Assembly: GCA_002694745.1 (NCBI GenBank)
Contig: NZMY01000002.1
Span: 240,020-304,019 of the forward strand
DNA: 64,000 nucleotides
Origin: Croceicoccus sp.
Lineage (GTDB): Bacteria; Pseudomonadota; Alphaproteobacteria; Sphingomonadales; Sphingomonadaceae
Direction: 5' to 3'
The notes under the pieces were generated by a model that was given only the letters and a program-made list of their open reading frames with translations, was not told where the DNA came from and did not search any database. A program made the translations under genes and the position numbers. Positions 8,702 to 18,319 of this stretch are shown in pieces (position 1 is the first letter of the stretch; each line of letters opens with the position of its first letter).

Positions 8702-9919
8702 CTAGTAGAGCAGGAAGGGAGCGATCTCTTCGCGCCAGCGCGCTTCGTCGGCGCCCGCTATCTTTTCCAGCTCGGCGGGGGTCGATGCCGGGTCGTCGAC
8801 CCATTGGCGCAGCGCCGGACCGCCGTTGATGACATCGATGGCCAGCCGGTCGAATTCGTACTCGTAGGGAAAATCGCGCCACAACTCGTAATCCGGATAC
8901 AGGCGGCGGATCGCCTTGAACGCTAGCGCCTGCAAACGCCACGGGCGGAAGGCGGAATGGTCGTAGAATGCGCCCTCTGCATGGATCATCAGGCCCGCGC
9001 ATAGCTTTCCGGCATGCTTGTGGAACGTCGGCTCGAACCAGCATTCGCGCAGAGCGCAGCCCGCCAGCCATTCGGGCGCGAATTGCTGCATGTCGGCCAG
9101 TACGGCCTTGGCGTCGATGTCGGGTGCACCGAACAGGACCTCCAGCGGGCGCGTGGTGCCGCGGCCTTCGGACAGGGTCGCGCCCTCGATCATGACCGTG
9201 CCCGCATAGGCGCGAGCCATATTGAGGTTCGCGGCGTTGGGGCTTGGGTTGATCCAGATCCGGTCCGTGGGCCAGCCATGCCCCTGCGCGGCGTCGGGCT
9301 GCCAGCCATCCATCTCGATAACGCGGTATCCGACGTCGAGGCCGAAATGGCGGATAAACCAGTGCCCCATTTCACCCAGGGTCAGACCGTGGCGCATCAC
9401 CATCGGGCCTGCGCCGACGAAACTCTCCTGACCGGGCAGAAGCAGCGTGCCTTCCACGGGCCGCCCCGCCGGATTGGGCCGGTCGAGCACCCAGACTTCC
9501 TTGCCCGCTTCGGAAGCAGCCTCAAGCATGTAGAGCAGCGTCGTCACGAAGGTATAGATGCGGCAGCCGAGGTCCTGCAGATCGAACAGGAACACGTCGG
9601 CGGTCGACATCATCTGGCCGCTGGGCCGCCGTACCTCGCCGTAAAGGCTGAAGACGGGAATGCCATAGGCCGGATCGGTCTCGTCCGCCGTTTCGACCAT
9701 ATTGTCCTGCTTGTCGCCCTTCAGCCCGTGCTGGGGGCCAAAGGCGGCGGTGATGTCGATATCCTCGCAGGCCATCAGCGCGTCGAGCGAATGGGTGAGA
9801 TCGGCCGTCACCGACGCCGGATGCGCGACCAGCGCCACCCGCTTGCCCTTCAGCGGTTCGCGAAGCGCCGGTTCGGCCAGCAGCCGGTCGATACCGAATT
9901 GAACGGAAGGATAGGACAT
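8702..9919 (-). CDS. DUF1343/NamZ-like exo-beta-N-acetylmuramidase
   Basis: This 405-residue protein resembles the DUF1343 family, whose characterised member NamZ is an exo-acting beta-N-acetylmuramidase used in muropeptide recycling. Family landmarks are GKRVALVAHPAS, FGPQHGLKGD, IPVFSLYGEVR, FDLQDLGCRIYTF and LDRPNPAGR, spread over the first 200 residues. No signal peptide is evident, so it may act in the cytoplasm on imported fragments or require another route; that is uncertain. The start ATG overlaps the stop of the upstream DOMON-like gene by one base (TGATG), so the two are probably co-translated. Confidence 0.8.
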   Translation of the reverse strand: MSYPSVQFGIDRLLAEPALREPLKGKRVALVAHPASVTADLTHSLDALMACEDIDITAAFGPQHGLKGDKQDNMVETADETDPAYGIPVFSLYGEVRRPSGQMMSTADVFLFDLQDLGCRIYTFVTTLLYMLEAASEAGKEVWVLDRPNPAGRPVEGTLLLPGQESFVGAGPMVMRHGLTLGEMGHWFIRHFGLDVGYRVIEMDGWQPDAAQGHGWPTDRIWINPSPNAANLNMARAYAGTVMIEGATLSEGRGTTRPLEVLFGAPDIDAKAVLADMQQFAPEWLAGCALRECWFEPTFHKHAGKLCAGLMIHAEGAFYDHSAFRPWRLQALAFKAIRRLYPDYELWRDFPYEYEFDRLAIDVINGGPALRQWVDDPASTPAELEKIAGADEARWREEIAPFLLY

Positions 9920-10458
9920 CAGGCAGGCTCGATCTGGTGCAGGAAGGAATCGGGATGGTGGAAATCGGGCCGCGCCTCTGGATGCGCCAGCGCCCAGTAG
10001 GACAGGTGACCGCCCTCTTCCTCAATCACCATGGACAGGGCCGCGCGGGTAAAACCGGTGATCTCGCGCGGGTTCAGCGCCGCGTCGATCACGGCCATGG
10101 TGTCGCCCGTCCGCACCGAGATTTCGGGCATTTCCAGCGGTTCGTACGGACCCGCCAGCTTGCGATAATCGCGAAAGTCATAGGCCGCCCAGCGCCCGGT
10201 CGGCGCAAAGTTGTATTCGCGGTAGCCGGGCGTGTCGGGCGCCAGGAACAATTCGCCGCAGGTGCGCTTCCACAATTCGTCCTCGCGCCCCCGGCCCGAG
10301 AAATCGGGCAGGACCAGCCTGCCGATCCCGGTGATGCGATAGCGGACGAGCAGGTTGCCGCTTCCCGGCTTGCCGTTCGCGGGCAGGCGGATCAGCTGCG
10401 CCTCGACACGCTCTATGGCAAGCGGGGGCGTTTCGGGATGACAGAGGAGGCGCGACAT
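9919..10458 (-). CDS. DOMON-like domain protein
   Basis: The product has about 179 residues beginning MSRLLCHPETPP and resembles small alphaproteobacterial DOMON-like proteins: beta-rich, with a W-x-C-GELFL motif, an EYNFAPTGRWAAYDF motif and a terminal YWALAHPEARPDFHHPDSF segment. DOMON folds generally bind heme or sugars; the ligand here is unknown. The ATG at 10458 is preceded by AGGAAGGG at good spacing and was preferred to the ATG at 10503. It lies directly upstream of the NamZ-like gene and divergent from tyrS. Confidence 0.65.
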   Translation of the reverse strand: MSRLLCHPETPPLAIERVEAQLIRLPANGKPGSGNLLVRYRITGIGRLVLPDFSGRGREDELWKRTCGELFLAPDTPGYREYNFAPTGRWAAYDFRDYRKLAGPYEPLEMPEISVRTGDTMAVIDAALNPREITGFTRAALSMVIEEEGGHLSYWALAHPEARPDFHHPDSFLHQIEPA

Positions 10459-10582
10459 CCGCCCTTCCTGCCCAAGCCTTCGCCGCTGCGCAATCGCCGC
10501 CATGCAGCCTGTGTGAAAACTGCGCCTTTCCGCCCGCGATGCCCTTCCCGCCCGCGATGCGCCGTGCTAACCGCGCGCCATC

Positions 10583-11815
10583 ATGAGCCAGTACAGTTCC
10601 GACCTGCTGCGCCTGCTCGACGAGCGGGGCTATATTCACCAGACGACCGATGCCGCCGCGCTGGACGCGCTGGCGCAAAAGCAGGTCGTGCCCGGCTATG
10701 CGGGCTTCGACGCGACCGCGTCCTCGCTGCATGTCGGGCATCTGGTGCAGATCTTCCTGCTGCGCCGGCTTCAGCAGGCGGGGCACCGGCCCATCGTCGT
10801 GATGGGCGGCGGCACGACCAAGATCGGCGATCCGTCGGGCAAGGACGAGAGCCGAAAGATGCTCACCCCGCAGGTGATCGAGGACAATATCGCCGCGATC
10901 CGCCCGACGTTTGAGCGTCTGCTGGACTTCGACGGGCCGAACGGCGCGATCATGGTCAATAATGACGAATGGCTTTCGGCGCTGTCCTATATCGACCTGC
11001 TGCGCGATGTCGGCCCGCATTTCACGATCAACCGCATGCTGACCTTCGATTCGGTCAAGCTGCGGCTGGACCGCGAGCAGCCGCTCACTTTCCTCGAATT
11101 CAACTACATGATCCTGCAGGCGTACGATTTCCGCGAGTTGTCGCGCCGTTACGGCTGCCGCTTGCAGATGGGCGGCAGCGACCAATGGGGCAATATCGTC
11201 AACGGGATCGAGCTTGGCCGCAGGGTCGACGGCACCGAACTGTTCGGCGTCACCACGCCGCTGCTGACGACCGCCGATGGCAAGAAGATGGGCAAGACCG
11301 CCGCCGGGGCCGTGTGGCTCAACGACGACATGCTGCCCGCCTATGATTTCTGGCAATACTGGCGCAATTGCGACGACCGCGACGTGGGCCGGTTTCTGCG
11401 CCTGTTCACCGATGTCCCGATGGACGAGATCGCGCAGCTGGAGAAGCTGGAAGGCAGCGCGATCAACGACGCGAAGATCCGCCTCGCCGACGAGGTGACG
11501 GCGCTGGTGCGCGGACCCGACGCCGCCGCGAGCGCGCGCCGGACCGCCGAGGATGTGTTCGCGAAAGGCGGTCTGGGCGAAGATCTGCCCGAGCTTGGCA
11601 TTCCCGCCGAAGGCATGCCGCTGGTCGCGGCCCTTACCGCGATCGGCTTTACCAAGTCGAACGGCGAGGCGAAGCGCAAGGTGGCCGAGGGCGCTGTCAG
11701 GCTGGACGATAATGTGGTCGGCGATCCGCAGATGATCGTGCAGGTGGCGCAGGGCGAACAGCTGAAACTGTCGCTTGGCAAGAAGCGCCACGGGCTGCTG
11801 TCGGCGGCGGCCTGA
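10583..11815 (+). CDS. tyrS: Tyrosyl-tRNA synthetase
   Basis: This class I aminoacyl-tRNA synthetase charges tRNA-Tyr in the cytoplasm. The HIGH-type signature is HVGH at residues 50-53, and the KMSKS-type loop is KMGKT at residues 235-239. The tyrosine-binding region includes YAGFDATASSLH and QMGGSDQWGNI. The last 65 residues or so form an S4 RNA-binding domain with GEAKRKVAEGAVRL. The length of 410 residues is typical. The start lies 24 bases after a stop in a short leader and has no strong Shine-Dalgarno sequence. Confidence 0.95.
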   Translation: MSQYSSDLLRLLDERGYIHQTTDAAALDALAQKQVVPGYAGFDATASSLHVGHLVQIFLLRRLQQAGHRPIVVMGGGTTKIGDPSGKDESRKMLTPQVIEDNIAAIRPTFERLLDFDGPNGAIMVNNDEWLSALSYIDLLRDVGPHFTINRMLTFDSVKLRLDREQPLTFLEFNYMILQAYDFRELSRRYGCRLQMGGSDQWGNIVNGIELGRRVDGTELFGVTTPLLTTADGKKMGKTAAGAVWLNDDMLPAYDFWQYWRNCDDRDVGRFLRLFTDVPMDEIAQLEKLEGSAINDAKIRLADEVTALVRGPDAAASARRTAEDVFAKGGLGEDLPELGIPAEGMPLVAALTAIGFTKSNGEAKRKVAEGAVRLDDNVVGDPQMIVQVAQGEQLKLSLGKKRHGLLSAAA

Positions 11816-11910
11816 CCCGCCGGTCCGAGTGGGCCAAGGGCAACATTTTTAACGAAATATTCGCCAATCCTTCCTACCCTGAGTCTTCCGGGGTTTGAAG
11901 GAGATATGCA

Positions 11911-12252
11911 GTGCTTGGCGGCGCCCAACTTTCGGTAACCGATCTTCGGCGCGCGGCGCGTCATCCCGTCGATTATCCGGTCCTCGCCGAACATCGCCGC
12001 CTTGGCGACGTGCATCTGCAGATCGTCAACCTGTCCGCCAATGGCTTCATGATCCAGGGCGGAAGTCCGCTGGGCCGCGGCGAACGCGTACTGATCCGCC
12101 TGCCCGTCATCGGAAGGATCGAGGCGCATGTGATCTGGGTCGCGGACGACCGCGCCGGGTTTCAGTTCGAACGCATCGTGCGGCCGGACCTGTTCCGCGA
12201 ACTGGTCGATGAAATGCAGCCGCGCGCAAGGGGCCGCCGGCGCCGCGGGTGA
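11911..12252 (+). CDS. PilZ-domain protein
   Basis: This 113-residue protein is essentially one PilZ domain. It has the c-di-GMP-binding Arg cluster (RRAARH, residues about 13-18) and the NLSANG motif (the (D/N)xSxxG element) about 25 residues later. It is probably a cytosolic c-di-GMP-responsive adaptor with an unknown partner. It starts with GTG, chosen because GAAGGAG lies about 7 bases upstream and the nearby ATG in another frame ends after ten codons. The basic C-terminus (RARGRRRRG) could bind nucleic acid or membrane. Confidence 0.8.
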   Translation: MLGGAQLSVTDLRRAARHPVDYPVLAEHRRLGDVHLQIVNLSANGFMIQGGSPLGRGERVLIRLPVIGRIEAHVIWVADDRAGFQFERIVRPDLFRELVDEMQPRARGRRRRG

Positions 12253-12325
12253 TCTGCCGGGGCGAACGCGCGGGGCGATGCGCAATTGCTTGCAATCGCC
12301 GCCCGTGCGCCACACATCGCGGTCC

Positions 12326-13060
12326 ATGACCGAAGAATCGCTTAAGAACATCGCCCTGCTGATCGACGCCGACAACACCACGCCGCGCGGTATCGATCCG
12401 GTGCTGACCGCTCTGGCCAAGCTGGGACAGGTGAACATCCGCCGCGCCTATGGCAACTGGGCCAAGCCTGCGCTGACCAAATGGGCGGGCCTGACCAATC
12501 GCTATGGCATTCGCCCCCAGCAGCAGTTCGACCTGACAAAGGGCAAGAACGCCACCGACATGGCCATGACCATCGACGCCATCGATCTGCTCTATCAAGG
12601 CAAGGTCGACGGTTTCGGCATCATGAGCAGCGACAGCGATTTTACGCCGCTGGTCACGCGTCTGCGTCAGGATGGCCTGACCGTTTACGGCTTCGGCAGC
12701 GCCAAGGCGCCCGATGCCTTCCAGAACGCCTGCACGCGCTTTATCGACATCGACGCGCTGATCGCTGGGGACGAGGAAATCGACGATTCGGGCAGCGAAA
12801 CGCCAAGCAGCAGCAAGCCCGACACCAAGCCGCGCATCGATGACGAGATGATCGATCTGCTCGGCAAATCATGGCGCAATGCCAAGCGCGATGCCGAAGG
12901 GTACGCGCGGCTGAGCGAAGTGGGCCAGATCGCCGGCAACCGGTCCAGTTTCGACGTGCGCAACTATGGCTACAGGCGGCTCAGCGATCTGCTGCGCTCG
13001 CTGGAGCATTTCGAGGTCAAGGAAAAGGACGGCCATCTGGTGGTCAAGCGGCTGCGCTGA
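12326..13060 (+). CDS. NYN-domain (LabA/PIN-like) protein with C-terminal LOTUS (OST-HTH) domain
   Basis: Residues 8-145 form a NYN/LabA-type PIN-like nuclease domain with the acidic positions expected for metal binding: LLIDADN (Asp14, Asp16), NATDMAMTIDAID (Asp78) and SSDSDF (Asp103, Asp105). A Ser-rich linker around 153-170 leads to a LOTUS/OST-HTH module (about 172-242) of the kind that binds RNA. The architecture suggests a ribonuclease targeted to structured RNA, but bacterial members are poorly characterised. The gene precedes a strong bidirectional terminator. Confidence 0.78.
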   Translation: MTEESLKNIALLIDADNTTPRGIDPVLTALAKLGQVNIRRAYGNWAKPALTKWAGLTNRYGIRPQQQFDLTKGKNATDMAMTIDAIDLLYQGKVDGFGIMSSDSDFTPLVTRLRQDGLTVYGFGSAKAPDAFQNACTRFIDIDALIAGDEEIDDSGSETPSSSKPDTKPRIDDEMIDLLGKSWRNAKRDAEGYARLSEVGQIAGNRSSFDVRNYGYRRLSDLLRSLEHFEVKEKDGHLVVKRLR

Positions 13061-13082
13061 TCCGGCAAGCGTCAACCAGACA

Positions 13083-13112
13083 AAAAGGGCGGCCCCGCAA
13101 GGCCGCCCTTTT
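13083..13112. terminator. Bidirectional intrinsic terminator
   Basis: A 12-base stem (AAAAGGGCGGCC with its complement) surrounds a CCGCAA loop. It is A-rich on the left and T-rich on the right, and therefore works on both strands. It lies between the convergent NYN-LOTUS gene (plus) and the secreted repeat-protein gene (minus). Confidence 0.9.
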
Positions 13113-13133
13113 CTTTTTCAGCCGGTCCGAAAA

Positions 13134-14489
13134 TCAGCTGGACTTCATGTCGGTATAGGCGATCCAGGCCTGGGCAAGCGAGGCGCGGTTGCCGCCAGAG
13201 ATCTGGCCGAAGGCCTGCTTGGCCTCCGCCATCTTGTCCTGATCGGCGAGCGCAATGCCCAGACCCATCTGGGCCTTCGCCTTGTCCGTAGCGCCGGTTT
13301 CCAGCGCCTTGCGATACATGGCTTCGGCCTCTGCCGCCTTGCCATAGCCGAGGTAGGTGTCGGCGATCGCCAGCGCTGCATTGCCGCTTGCGCCCGAGGC
13401 GTCGGCATTCAGTTCGCGCAGGGTCGAATCGTAACGCTCGGACCCTACCCGCTTCGCTTCGGTCACCATCGTGTTTCCGGCAGGCATCTTGGCGCCGCTG
13501 TCGGTGAAGGTCTTTGCCTCGCCCGGACGGCGCATCGGCTGCATCAGCTCGATATAGGTCAGTGCCTGACGATCGTCGGTAATGCCGCCGTCACGTGCCA
13601 TCAGACGCAGCAGGTCAAGCTGCTCTTCGTCGGAATAGGTCGGCGAGTAAGCCTCGACGATCTTGTAGGCCTGCTGGCGTGCCTGCGTGCGGCTATCCGT
13701 CTGCAGGGTCATCATGCCCCAGTCGAAGGCCTGATCGCGCTGGCCCTGGTTGACCGAGGCGGCCAGTCCGTCGAATGCCCAGCCTTCGGGAACGGGCTGA
13801 CCGGCAGCCTGCCGCGCCTCGATCATCGACTTGAGCTTGGCCAGACCCTCAGCCGTCTGTTCGTTGCGCAGATAGGCATCGACCAGCAGCTTCTCGGCAT
13901 CGTTCTGGGTATATCCGCCGTCGATCGCCTGCTGCAGCGATGCAGCAGCATCGCCGTAATTCTGCGCGTTATAGGCGGTCTGACCGGCGAAATAATGATA
14001 CTTCGGCAGTTCCTCGGCGGGGATCTTGCCGGATGCGATCATCATGTCGATGCCGTCGTTCTGCATCTCGAAATCGGCCATCTGCTGGCCGACGTTCAAT
14101 TCCATCTGGCCGAAGAACAGCTTGTCATCCGGAGTCGTCAGGGTCGGACGGCCAGCTTCGAGCTTGGCCAGAATGCCGCCCATCTGCTGATCGACCTGCG
14201 CGCGCGCGGCGTCAAGCTGCGACTGCGCCGATGCACGGGCGGCATCGTCGCGGGCGTTCAGCACGGCGTTCGTCGCGGTCATCGCCTGATCCGACGCGGT
14301 CTTCACCGCGGGATTTTCGGCAACGCCATTGACCGACTCCTGAATGGCGACGGCGTGAGGCTGAAACGCCTCGGAAATCTCCATTTTCGGCTGCTTTTGC
14401 GCATAGGCCGGGGCTGCGACGCCAACAGTGCCGGCGACACCGAAGGTCAGTGCCAGCGCCATGGCCACGTGCGAAACGGAACGCTTCAT
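13134..14489 (-). CDS. Secreted/periplasmic tetratricopeptide-like protein
   Basis: This 451-residue protein has a clear Sec signal peptide: a basic start, a hydrophobic core and an AYA-Q cleavage site near residue 30. The body is Ala- and Gln-rich and helical, and its C-terminal third looks like tetratricopeptide repeats (for example AIADTYLGYGKAAEAEAMYRK, continuing into KAKAQMGLGIALADQDKMAEA). It is probably a periplasmic scaffold. No specific role is assigned. It has a long leader (14490 to about 14650) containing a terminator-like hairpin on its own strand. Confidence 0.6.
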   Translation of the reverse strand: MKRSVSHVAMALALTFGVAGTVGVAAPAYAQKQPKMEISEAFQPHAVAIQESVNGVAENPAVKTASDQAMTATNAVLNARDDAARASAQSQLDAARAQVDQQMGGILAKLEAGRPTLTTPDDKLFFGQMELNVGQQMADFEMQNDGIDMMIASGKIPAEELPKYHYFAGQTAYNAQNYGDAAASLQQAIDGGYTQNDAEKLLVDAYLRNEQTAEGLAKLKSMIEARQAAGQPVPEGWAFDGLAASVNQGQRDQAFDWGMMTLQTDSRTQARQQAYKIVEAYSPTYSDEEQLDLLRLMARDGGITDDRQALTYIELMQPMRRPGEAKTFTDSGAKMPAGNTMVTEAKRVGSERYDSTLRELNADASGASGNAALAIADTYLGYGKAAEAEAMYRKALETGATDKAKAQMGLGIALADQDKMAEAKQAFGQISGGNRASLAQAWIAYTDMKSS

Positions 14490-14564
14490 CGAAAACTCCT
14501 TTGACTTACAGGCTTTGGACCCATGGCAGAGGGATGCACGTCAGGGTCCGGTCTCTCACAAAAA

Positions 14565-14614
14565 GGCGCGAACCAGATGGCGGGGAAAGCCCCGCATGGC
14601 AACCGGTTCGCGCC
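14565..14614 (-). ncRNA. Candidate short leader RNA or attenuator hairpin upstream of the TPR-like gene
   Basis: A two-tier inverted repeat is present: outer arms GGCGCGAACC (14565-14574) and GGTTCGCGCC (14605-14614), inner arms GCGGGG and CCCCGC around AAAG. On the minus strand the outer stem is followed directly by CCTTTTTGTG, which makes a good intrinsic terminator. No gene precedes it on that strand, so it could end a small RNA started near 14650 or attenuate the TPR-like gene, whose ATG is about 75 bases downstream. Transcription is inferred, not shown. The rest of 14490-14842 holds no recognisable gene. Confidence 0.45.
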
Positions 14615-14842
14615 GCTAATTCTTTAAAACACACACATCGTATAGCGTATTGCGACTGAACGCGGTTTGAATGGCAACGCATGTGCGCCCGCTTGGTGCC
14701 GGGGATTGCGATTCAACCGTATCGACTGTGGAAAACGGGCTGTCGCGCCCTGCCCGAAGGCTGGCTTCGCTGGCCTTGCGGGCCGCCCTCGCCTAGGCTG
14801 CGGGGCCAGACAAGACAGTCCCATGACAGAGCAGAACCCCCA

Positions 14843-17611
14843 GTGAACGATATTACCGAGCTTCCCCCCCAGCCGGGTCCCGACATCGAACCGATCGACA
14901 TCGTCGACGAGATGAAGACCAGCTACCTCGATTACGCGATGAGCGTGATCGTGGCCCGCGCGCTGCCCGACGTGCGCGACGGGTTGAAGCCGGTGCACCG
15001 CCGGATCCTCTATGCCGCGCAGGTCGGCGGCTATCATTCGAACCGGCCGTTCCGCAAATCGGCGAAGATCGTCGGCGACGTGATGGGTAACTATCACCCC
15101 CACGGTGATAGCGCGATCTATGACGCGCTGGCCCGCATGACGCAGGACTGGTCGATGCGGCTGCCGCTCATCGACGGCCAGGGCAACTTCGGATCGATGG
15201 ACCCGGACCCCCCGGCGGCCATGCGTTATACCGAAAGCCGCCTGGCCAAGGCGGCGGACATGCTGCTCAGCGACCTCGACAAGGATACGATCGACTTCGT
15301 TCCGAACTACGACGGCTCCGACAAGGAACCGTCGGTCCTTCCCGCGCGCTTCCCGAACCTGCTGGTCAATGGCGCGGGCGGCATCGCGGTCGGCATGGCG
15401 ACCAATATCCCGCCGCACAATCTGGGCGAAGTGATCGACGGCTGTCTTGCGATGATGGACAATCCCGCCATCACCATCGACGAGTTGTTCGAGATCATTC
15501 CCGGTCCCGATTTCCCGACTGCGCCCATCATCCTTGGCCAGTTGGGCGCGCGGGCCGCCTATCGCGAAGGGCGCGGATCGATCCTGCAGCGCTGCCGCCA
15601 CGAGATCGAGGTGGGGCGCAACGACCGCCGTTCGATCGTACTGACGTCGATCCCCTATCAGGTCGGCAAGGCGGGTCTGGTCGAAAAGATCGCCGATGCC
15701 GCCAAGGACAAGCGGATCGAGGGCATTTCCGACATCCGCGACGAATCGAACCGCAACGGCATGCGCGTCGTGGTCGAACTCAAGCGCGACGCCTCGCCCG
15801 AAGTCGTGCTCAACCAGATCTGGCGCTATACCCCCGCGCAGTCGAGCTTTCCGGCGAACATGCTGGCGATCCGCGGCGGACGGCCCGAGACGCTGAACCT
15901 GCGCGACATATTGCAGTCGTTCATCCATTTCCGCGAAGACGTCATCACCCGCCGCACCAAGTTCGAGCTGAACAAGGCGCGCGAGCGGGCGCATATCTTG
16001 CTGGGCCTGGTCATCGCGGTGTCCAATCTGGACGAGGTGGTGCGCATCATCCGCGGATCGGCCACGCCGCAGCTGGCGCGTGAGACGCTGTTGGCGCGCG
16101 AGTGGGAGATGGGCGACATCGCGCCTTATATCCGCCTTGTCGAAGCCATCGAGGAGCACGAGGACACAGGCGACGTATCCGCCTATCGCCTGTCCGAGCG
16201 GCAGGTTCGCGCGATCCTCGACCTCAGGCTGCACCGCCTGACGGCGATGGGCCGCGACGAGATCGGGGACGAGCTGGAAAAGCTGTCCATCGACATCAAG
16301 GAATATCTCTCGATCCTGGGCGACCGGGTGAAGCTGTACGGCGTCATGCGCGACGAGCTGATGGAGGTGCGCGAGCGTTTCGCCACCCCGCGCCTGTGCG
16401 AGATCGCGCCCGCATGGGACGGCGTCGACGACGAGGATCTGATCGAACGCGACGACATGGTCGTGACGGTCACCATGGACGGCTATATCAAGCGCACCCC
16501 GCTTTCCACCTTCCGCGCGCAGCATCGCGGCGGCAAGGGCCGTTCTGGTATGAGCACCAAGGACGAGGATGCGATTACCTCGCTCTTCGTGACCAGCACG
16601 CATAATCCGGTGCTGTTCTTCTCCACCAGCGGCAAGGTCTATCGCCTCAAGGTCTGGAAACTGCCCGAAGGCGGGCCGACGACGCGCGGGCGGCCCATCG
16701 TCAATCTGCTCCCCGCACTCGATCCGGGCGAGACGATCGCGACCGTGCTGCCCTTGCCCGAGGATGAGGACAGCTGGGGCGCGCTGCATGTCGTCTTTGC
16801 GACCGCGATGGGAAGCGTGCGCCGCAACTCGATGGATTCGTTCGCCAATATTCCGTCGAACGGCAAGTTCGCGATGCGGTTCGACGAGGCTTCGGGCGAC
16901 CGGCTGATCGGCGTGGCGCTGCTCGATTCAGCAGACGACGTGCTGCTCGCCAGCCGCAACGGCAAGGCGATCCGCTTTGCCGCCGAAGACGTGCGCGAGT
17001 TCCAGTCGCGCACCTCGACCGGCGTGCGCGGCATGACGCTGAAGGACGGGGACGAGGTCGTCTCGCTTTCCATCCTCAAGACGATCGAGGCCGATGCCGA
17101 AACCCGCGACGCCTATCTGCGCGTCGCCCCGTGGAAGGACGAGGCGGCAGAGCGGACCGAGGAGCAGCAGGCGATGGCCGATGCCGAGGAGTTCGTCCTC
17201 ACGGTCTGCGCCAATGGCTATGGCAAGATCAGCTCGGCCTATGAATATCGCCGTACGGGCCGGGGCGGTCAGGGTATCGTCAATATCGACAATATCGCGC
17301 GCAACGGACCGGTGGTGAACAGCTTTGCCGCCAATGTCGGGGAACAGCTGATGCTGGTGACCGACAAGGCAAAGCTGATCCGCATCAACCTCGCCTCGCT
17401 GCGGGTGCTGGGCCGGAACACGGCCGGCGTGCGGCTTTTCGATGTCGGCAAGAACGAGCATGTCGTCTCGGTCGCGCGCATCGACGAGGAAGAAGCGCCC
17501 GAGACCGAGGCCGAGGAAGCCATCGTCGAGGAAATGATCGGACGGGATGCCCCCGAAACGCAGCCGGAACCGACGCAAGATCGCGACGATCAGGAGCCGG
17601 AAGCGGAGTAA
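14843..17611 (+). CDS. gyrA: DNA gyrase subunit A
   Basis: This is the breakage-reunion subunit of gyrase, which introduces negative supercoils with GyrB. The catalytic Tyr129 lies in AAMRYTES. The quinolone-determining region reads [10 protein letters not shown] with Ser90 and Asp94, the sensitive-type residues at the E. coli 83 and 87 positions. A GyrA-box-like QHRGGKG sits at about residue 560 and a beta-pinwheel domain follows, which separates it from ParC. The acidic tail is usual. The in-frame start is a GTG at 14843 with a weak ribosome site. An ATG at 14823 is one base out of frame after a run of five C residues, so the real start may be obscured by a small indel. Confidence 0.93.
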   Translation: MNDITELPPQPGPDIEPIDIVDEMKTSYLDYAMSVIVARALPDVRDGLKPVHRRILYAAQVGGYHSNRPFRKSAKIVGDVMGNYHPHGDSAIYDALARMTQDWSMRLPLIDGQGNFGSMDPDPPAAMRYTESRLAKAADMLLSDLDKDTIDFVPNYDGSDKEPSVLPARFPNLLVNGAGGIAVGMATNIPPHNLGEVIDGCLAMMDNPAITIDELFEIIPGPDFPTAPIILGQLGARAAYREGRGSILQRCRHEIEVGRNDRRSIVLTSIPYQVGKAGLVEKIADAAKDKRIEGISDIRDESNRNGMRVVVELKRDASPEVVLNQIWRYTPAQSSFPANMLAIRGGRPETLNLRDILQSFIHFREDVITRRTKFELNKARERAHILLGLVIAVSNLDEVVRIIRGSATPQLARETLLAREWEMGDIAPYIRLVEAIEEHEDTGDVSAYRLSERQVRAILDLRLHRLTAMGRDEIGDELEKLSIDIKEYLSILGDRVKLYGVMRDELMEVRERFATPRLCEIAPAWDGVDDEDLIERDDMVVTVTMDGYIKRTPLSTFRAQHRGGKGRSGMSTKDEDAITSLFVTSTHNPVLFFSTSGKVYRLKVWKLPEGGPTTRGRPIVNLLPALDPGETIATVLPLPEDEDSWGALHVVFATAMGSVRRNSMDSFANIPSNGKFAMRFDEASGDRLIGVALLDSADDVLLASRNGKAIRFAAEDVREFQSRTSTGVRGMTLKDGDEVVSLSILKTIEADAETRDAYLRVAPWKDEAAERTEEQQAMADAEEFVLTVCANGYGKISSAYEYRRTGRGGQGIVNIDNIARNGPVVNSFAANVGEQLMLVTDKAKLIRINLASLRVLGRNTAGVRLFDVGKNEHVVSVARIDEEEAPETEAEEAIVEEMIGRDAPETQPEPTQDRDDQEPEAE

Positions 17612-17622
17612 ACCGGACGGCA

Positions 17623-17647
17623 GCCGGGCGGATCAGAGCCGCCCGGC
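17623..17647. terminator. GC-rich hairpin between convergent gyrA and the YhhN-like gene
   Basis: A perfect 9-base stem, GCCGGGCGG and CCGCCCGGC, has a 7-base loop. It begins 11 bases after the gyrA stop and runs into the 3' end of the convergent YhhN-like gene. There is no T-tract, so it may be a pause or Rho-assisted end rather than a classical terminator. Confidence 0.5.
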
Positions 17648-18319
17648 GCCCCTCTCGCGCCGGATCGTGGTCACCACGCCCGTCGCGACCAGCAGCTGGC
17701 CGACGTAATAGAGCGGCCAGACAAGCTCCTGAACCGACTGGCCCAATGCGCCCCCGCTATCGACCAGCCGCGCCCGCACGGTGATCAGCAGCAATTCCGA
17801 CAGCAGATAAAGCAAGGCGCCCAGACCCACGCGCTGACGCGGAAAGCGGCTGAGCCATGCCATGGCGGCGGTGACCGCCAGCAGCGCCGCCGAAGCGGCC
17901 ACCGCGCCCTGCCCGGTTTCGCCGACCATCAGAAACCAGGCCAGCACCGGCGCGATCACGACCGCCGCCAGCCCCGCCGCCATCACTGCGGGCTTTACCC
18001 CCGGCCGATGGTTGCGCCAGTACAGCGCGATCGCGATCAGCTGCGACAGGGCATGGGCCAATCCGCCCCAGCCATATTCCAGCGTCGTCAGGCAGTCCCC
18101 GATCTCGGCGATCAGCATGACCGCGGCGATCAACCTGCCGTCGGTGCCCAGCAGGCGCTGCCACGCATAGATCGCCAGCAGGCCGACGGGCACGCCCTTC
18201 AGCAGCAATTGATACATGCCGGGCGTCTGCGTCCCCTCGATCCCCAGCCACCATATGACCGCCGCCACGATGGACAGCAGCAGCCAGGGGCGGCGTTCGA
18301 TCAATGCGCGTCTTACCAT
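17633..18319 (-). CDS. YhhN-family (lysoplasmalogenase-like) membrane protein
   Basis: This 228-residue protein is almost entirely transmembrane, with roughly eight hydrophobic helices, and resembles the YhhN/TMEM86 family. Characterised members hydrolyse the vinyl ether bond of lysoplasmalogens, but many bacterial homologues are untested. Recognisable parts are GTDGRLIAAVMLIAEIGD in the first third and LYLLSELLLI near the C-terminus. The ATG at 18319 (MVRRALIERRPW) was preferred to the frame's more distal start because the extra 33 residues are basic and Cys-rich, unlike a membrane protein N-terminus. Confidence 0.68.
   Translation of the reverse strand: MVRRALIERRPWLLLSIVAAVIWWLGIEGTQTPGMYQLLLKGVPVGLLAIYAWQRLLGTDGRLIAAVMLIAEIGDCLTTLEYGWGGLAHALSQLIAIALYWRNHRPGVKPAVMAAGLAAVVIAPVLAWFLMVGETGQGAVAASAALLAVTAAMAWLSRFPRQRVGLGALLYLLSELLLITVRARLVDSGGALGQSVQELVWPLYYVGQLLVATGVVTTIRRERGAGRL

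Noticed and set aside
14624..16789. Long minus-strand open frame antisense to gyrA
   Set aside because: The plus-strand protein is unmistakably GyrA; the antisense frame is His/Arg-rich without motifs.
14843..17611. Annotation of this gene as ParC
   Set aside because: A GyrA-box-like QHRGGKG and the full beta-pinwheel mark it as GyrA.
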